This document shows positions 63,617-64,000 of a DNA stretch of 64,000 nt, one piece after another. Where the stretch lies: NCBI GenBank assembly GCA_021432635.1, contig MU270017.1, positions 1,531,520-1,595,519 of the forward strand, given 5' to 3'. The position numbers were made by a program, and so were the translations under genes. The first letter of the stretch is position 1. Every line of letters starts with the position of its first letter. Under the pieces are notes generated by a model. The model made no database searches. It saw only the letters and a program-made list of their open reading frames with translations, and was not told where the DNA came from. The stretch is from Thozetella sp. PMI_491. Taxonomy: Eukaryota; Ascomycota; Sordariomycetes; Chaetosphaeriales; Chaetosphaeriaceae.

Positions 63617-64000
63617 TGCACCTTTTTCAGCGAAGCTAGACGAATTGGACAGGTCTTTGTTGTCGATCTAGTGCACCTAGAATTACCAATAAACGCATTC
63701 AATTAGAATAGCAGGGTCTTAGTTCGGAGTGGGGCTCTCCTACGGTAAAGTTTGCTGAGGTCATTCGGAAGCAAATTTACTTCCTGGTCACATTCATACC
63801 CGCTCCCCTCCCTTTGTAAGACCGGCTGCCCGAACGGGGTCCCATATATCGACCGGTCCGGTCGATTTATTATTTTACCGGTCCGGTCGATTTTACGTAA
63901 GCGTGGACCCTAACCCTGGGATCCCCCATATGGGGGGGGGGGAGGGGGATGGTCTGCAACCACCATATCTAAGATCGTATGCCCTTATATTTTAAAAAAT
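63617..64000. other. 3' flank with repeat motifs
   Basis: Holds the ACCGGTCCGGTCGATTT pair and a G13 tract near 63934. No gene. The window ends in AT-rich sequence that may belong to a repeat continuing outside. Confidence 0.5.
63852..63893. repeat. paired 17-bp direct repeats with internal dyad symmetry
   Basis: ACCGGTCCGGTCGATTT occurs at 63852-63868 and 63877-63893. Each contains CCGG-T-CCGG dyad symmetry, and the first copy extends to a CGACCGG-T-CCGGTCG palindrome. Such doubled motifs are often found near transposon ends. Confidence 0.8.

Noticed and set aside
63903-63920. Telomere-like CCCTAACCCT near the window end
   Set aside because: Only about one and a half repeat units within ordinary sequence; not an array.
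1-64000. CRISPR arrays, bacterial operons, rRNA genes
   Set aside because: The window is fungal nuclear DNA. No regularly spaced direct repeats with unique spacers and no rRNA sequence were seen.

Overview
The window is nuclear DNA from a filamentous ascomycete (Pezizomycotina, probably a Sordariomycete). The evidence is many short (47-98 nt) GT-AG introns with CTRAC-type branch sites, an intron-containing tRNA-Pro, and typical fungal families: DUF3176, HET, Zn(II)2Cys6, GH71, LaeA-like methyltransferase, DAL5-like MFS and a Pho85 kinase. Genes are monocistronic and lie on both strands. Most gene models were built by joining reading frames at consensus splice sites. The species cannot be named from the sequence alone.

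Layout. 0-11 kb: tRNA-Pro(CGG), a DUF3176 membrane protein with a Tyr/Gly repeat, two unassigned fungal proteins and a long gene-poor stretch. 11-19 kb: a secreted GH71 alpha-1,3-glucanase with CBM24-like modules, then a PaxM/AusM-like FAD monooxygenase divergent from a membrane-anchored Dabb protein, then an allantoate-permease-like MFS transporter. 19-31 kb is an accessory stretch. It holds a von Willebrand A (VWA) gene interrupted by a 437-bp TA-flanked MITE, a CorA-like membrane protein without the GMN motif, an unassigned multi-exon gene, a Zn2Cys6 regulator and a HET-domain gene. 31-46 kb: an acyltransferase-3 protein, a Stealth-type sugar-phosphate transferase, an F-box protein, an MFS transporter with a long Pro-rich tail and a LaeA-like methyltransferase, separated by long non-coding stretches. 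46-56 kb: a second, degenerate inverted-repeat element, another DAL5-like transporter, a mitochondrial-type thioesterase and about 4 kb without a confident gene. 56-64 kb: a conserved SR-rich protein, the Pho85 CDK, a lipase-like protein whose nucleophile serine appears lost, and an NmrA/isoflavone-reductase-like oxidoreductase.

Functional links are modest. The monooxygenase, Dabb protein and MFS transporter could form a small metabolic neighbourhood. The 19-31 kb block looks like fast-evolving accessory DNA. The clearest single event is the MITE insertion: removing the element plus one TA copy rejoins the two halves of the VWA reading frame exactly.
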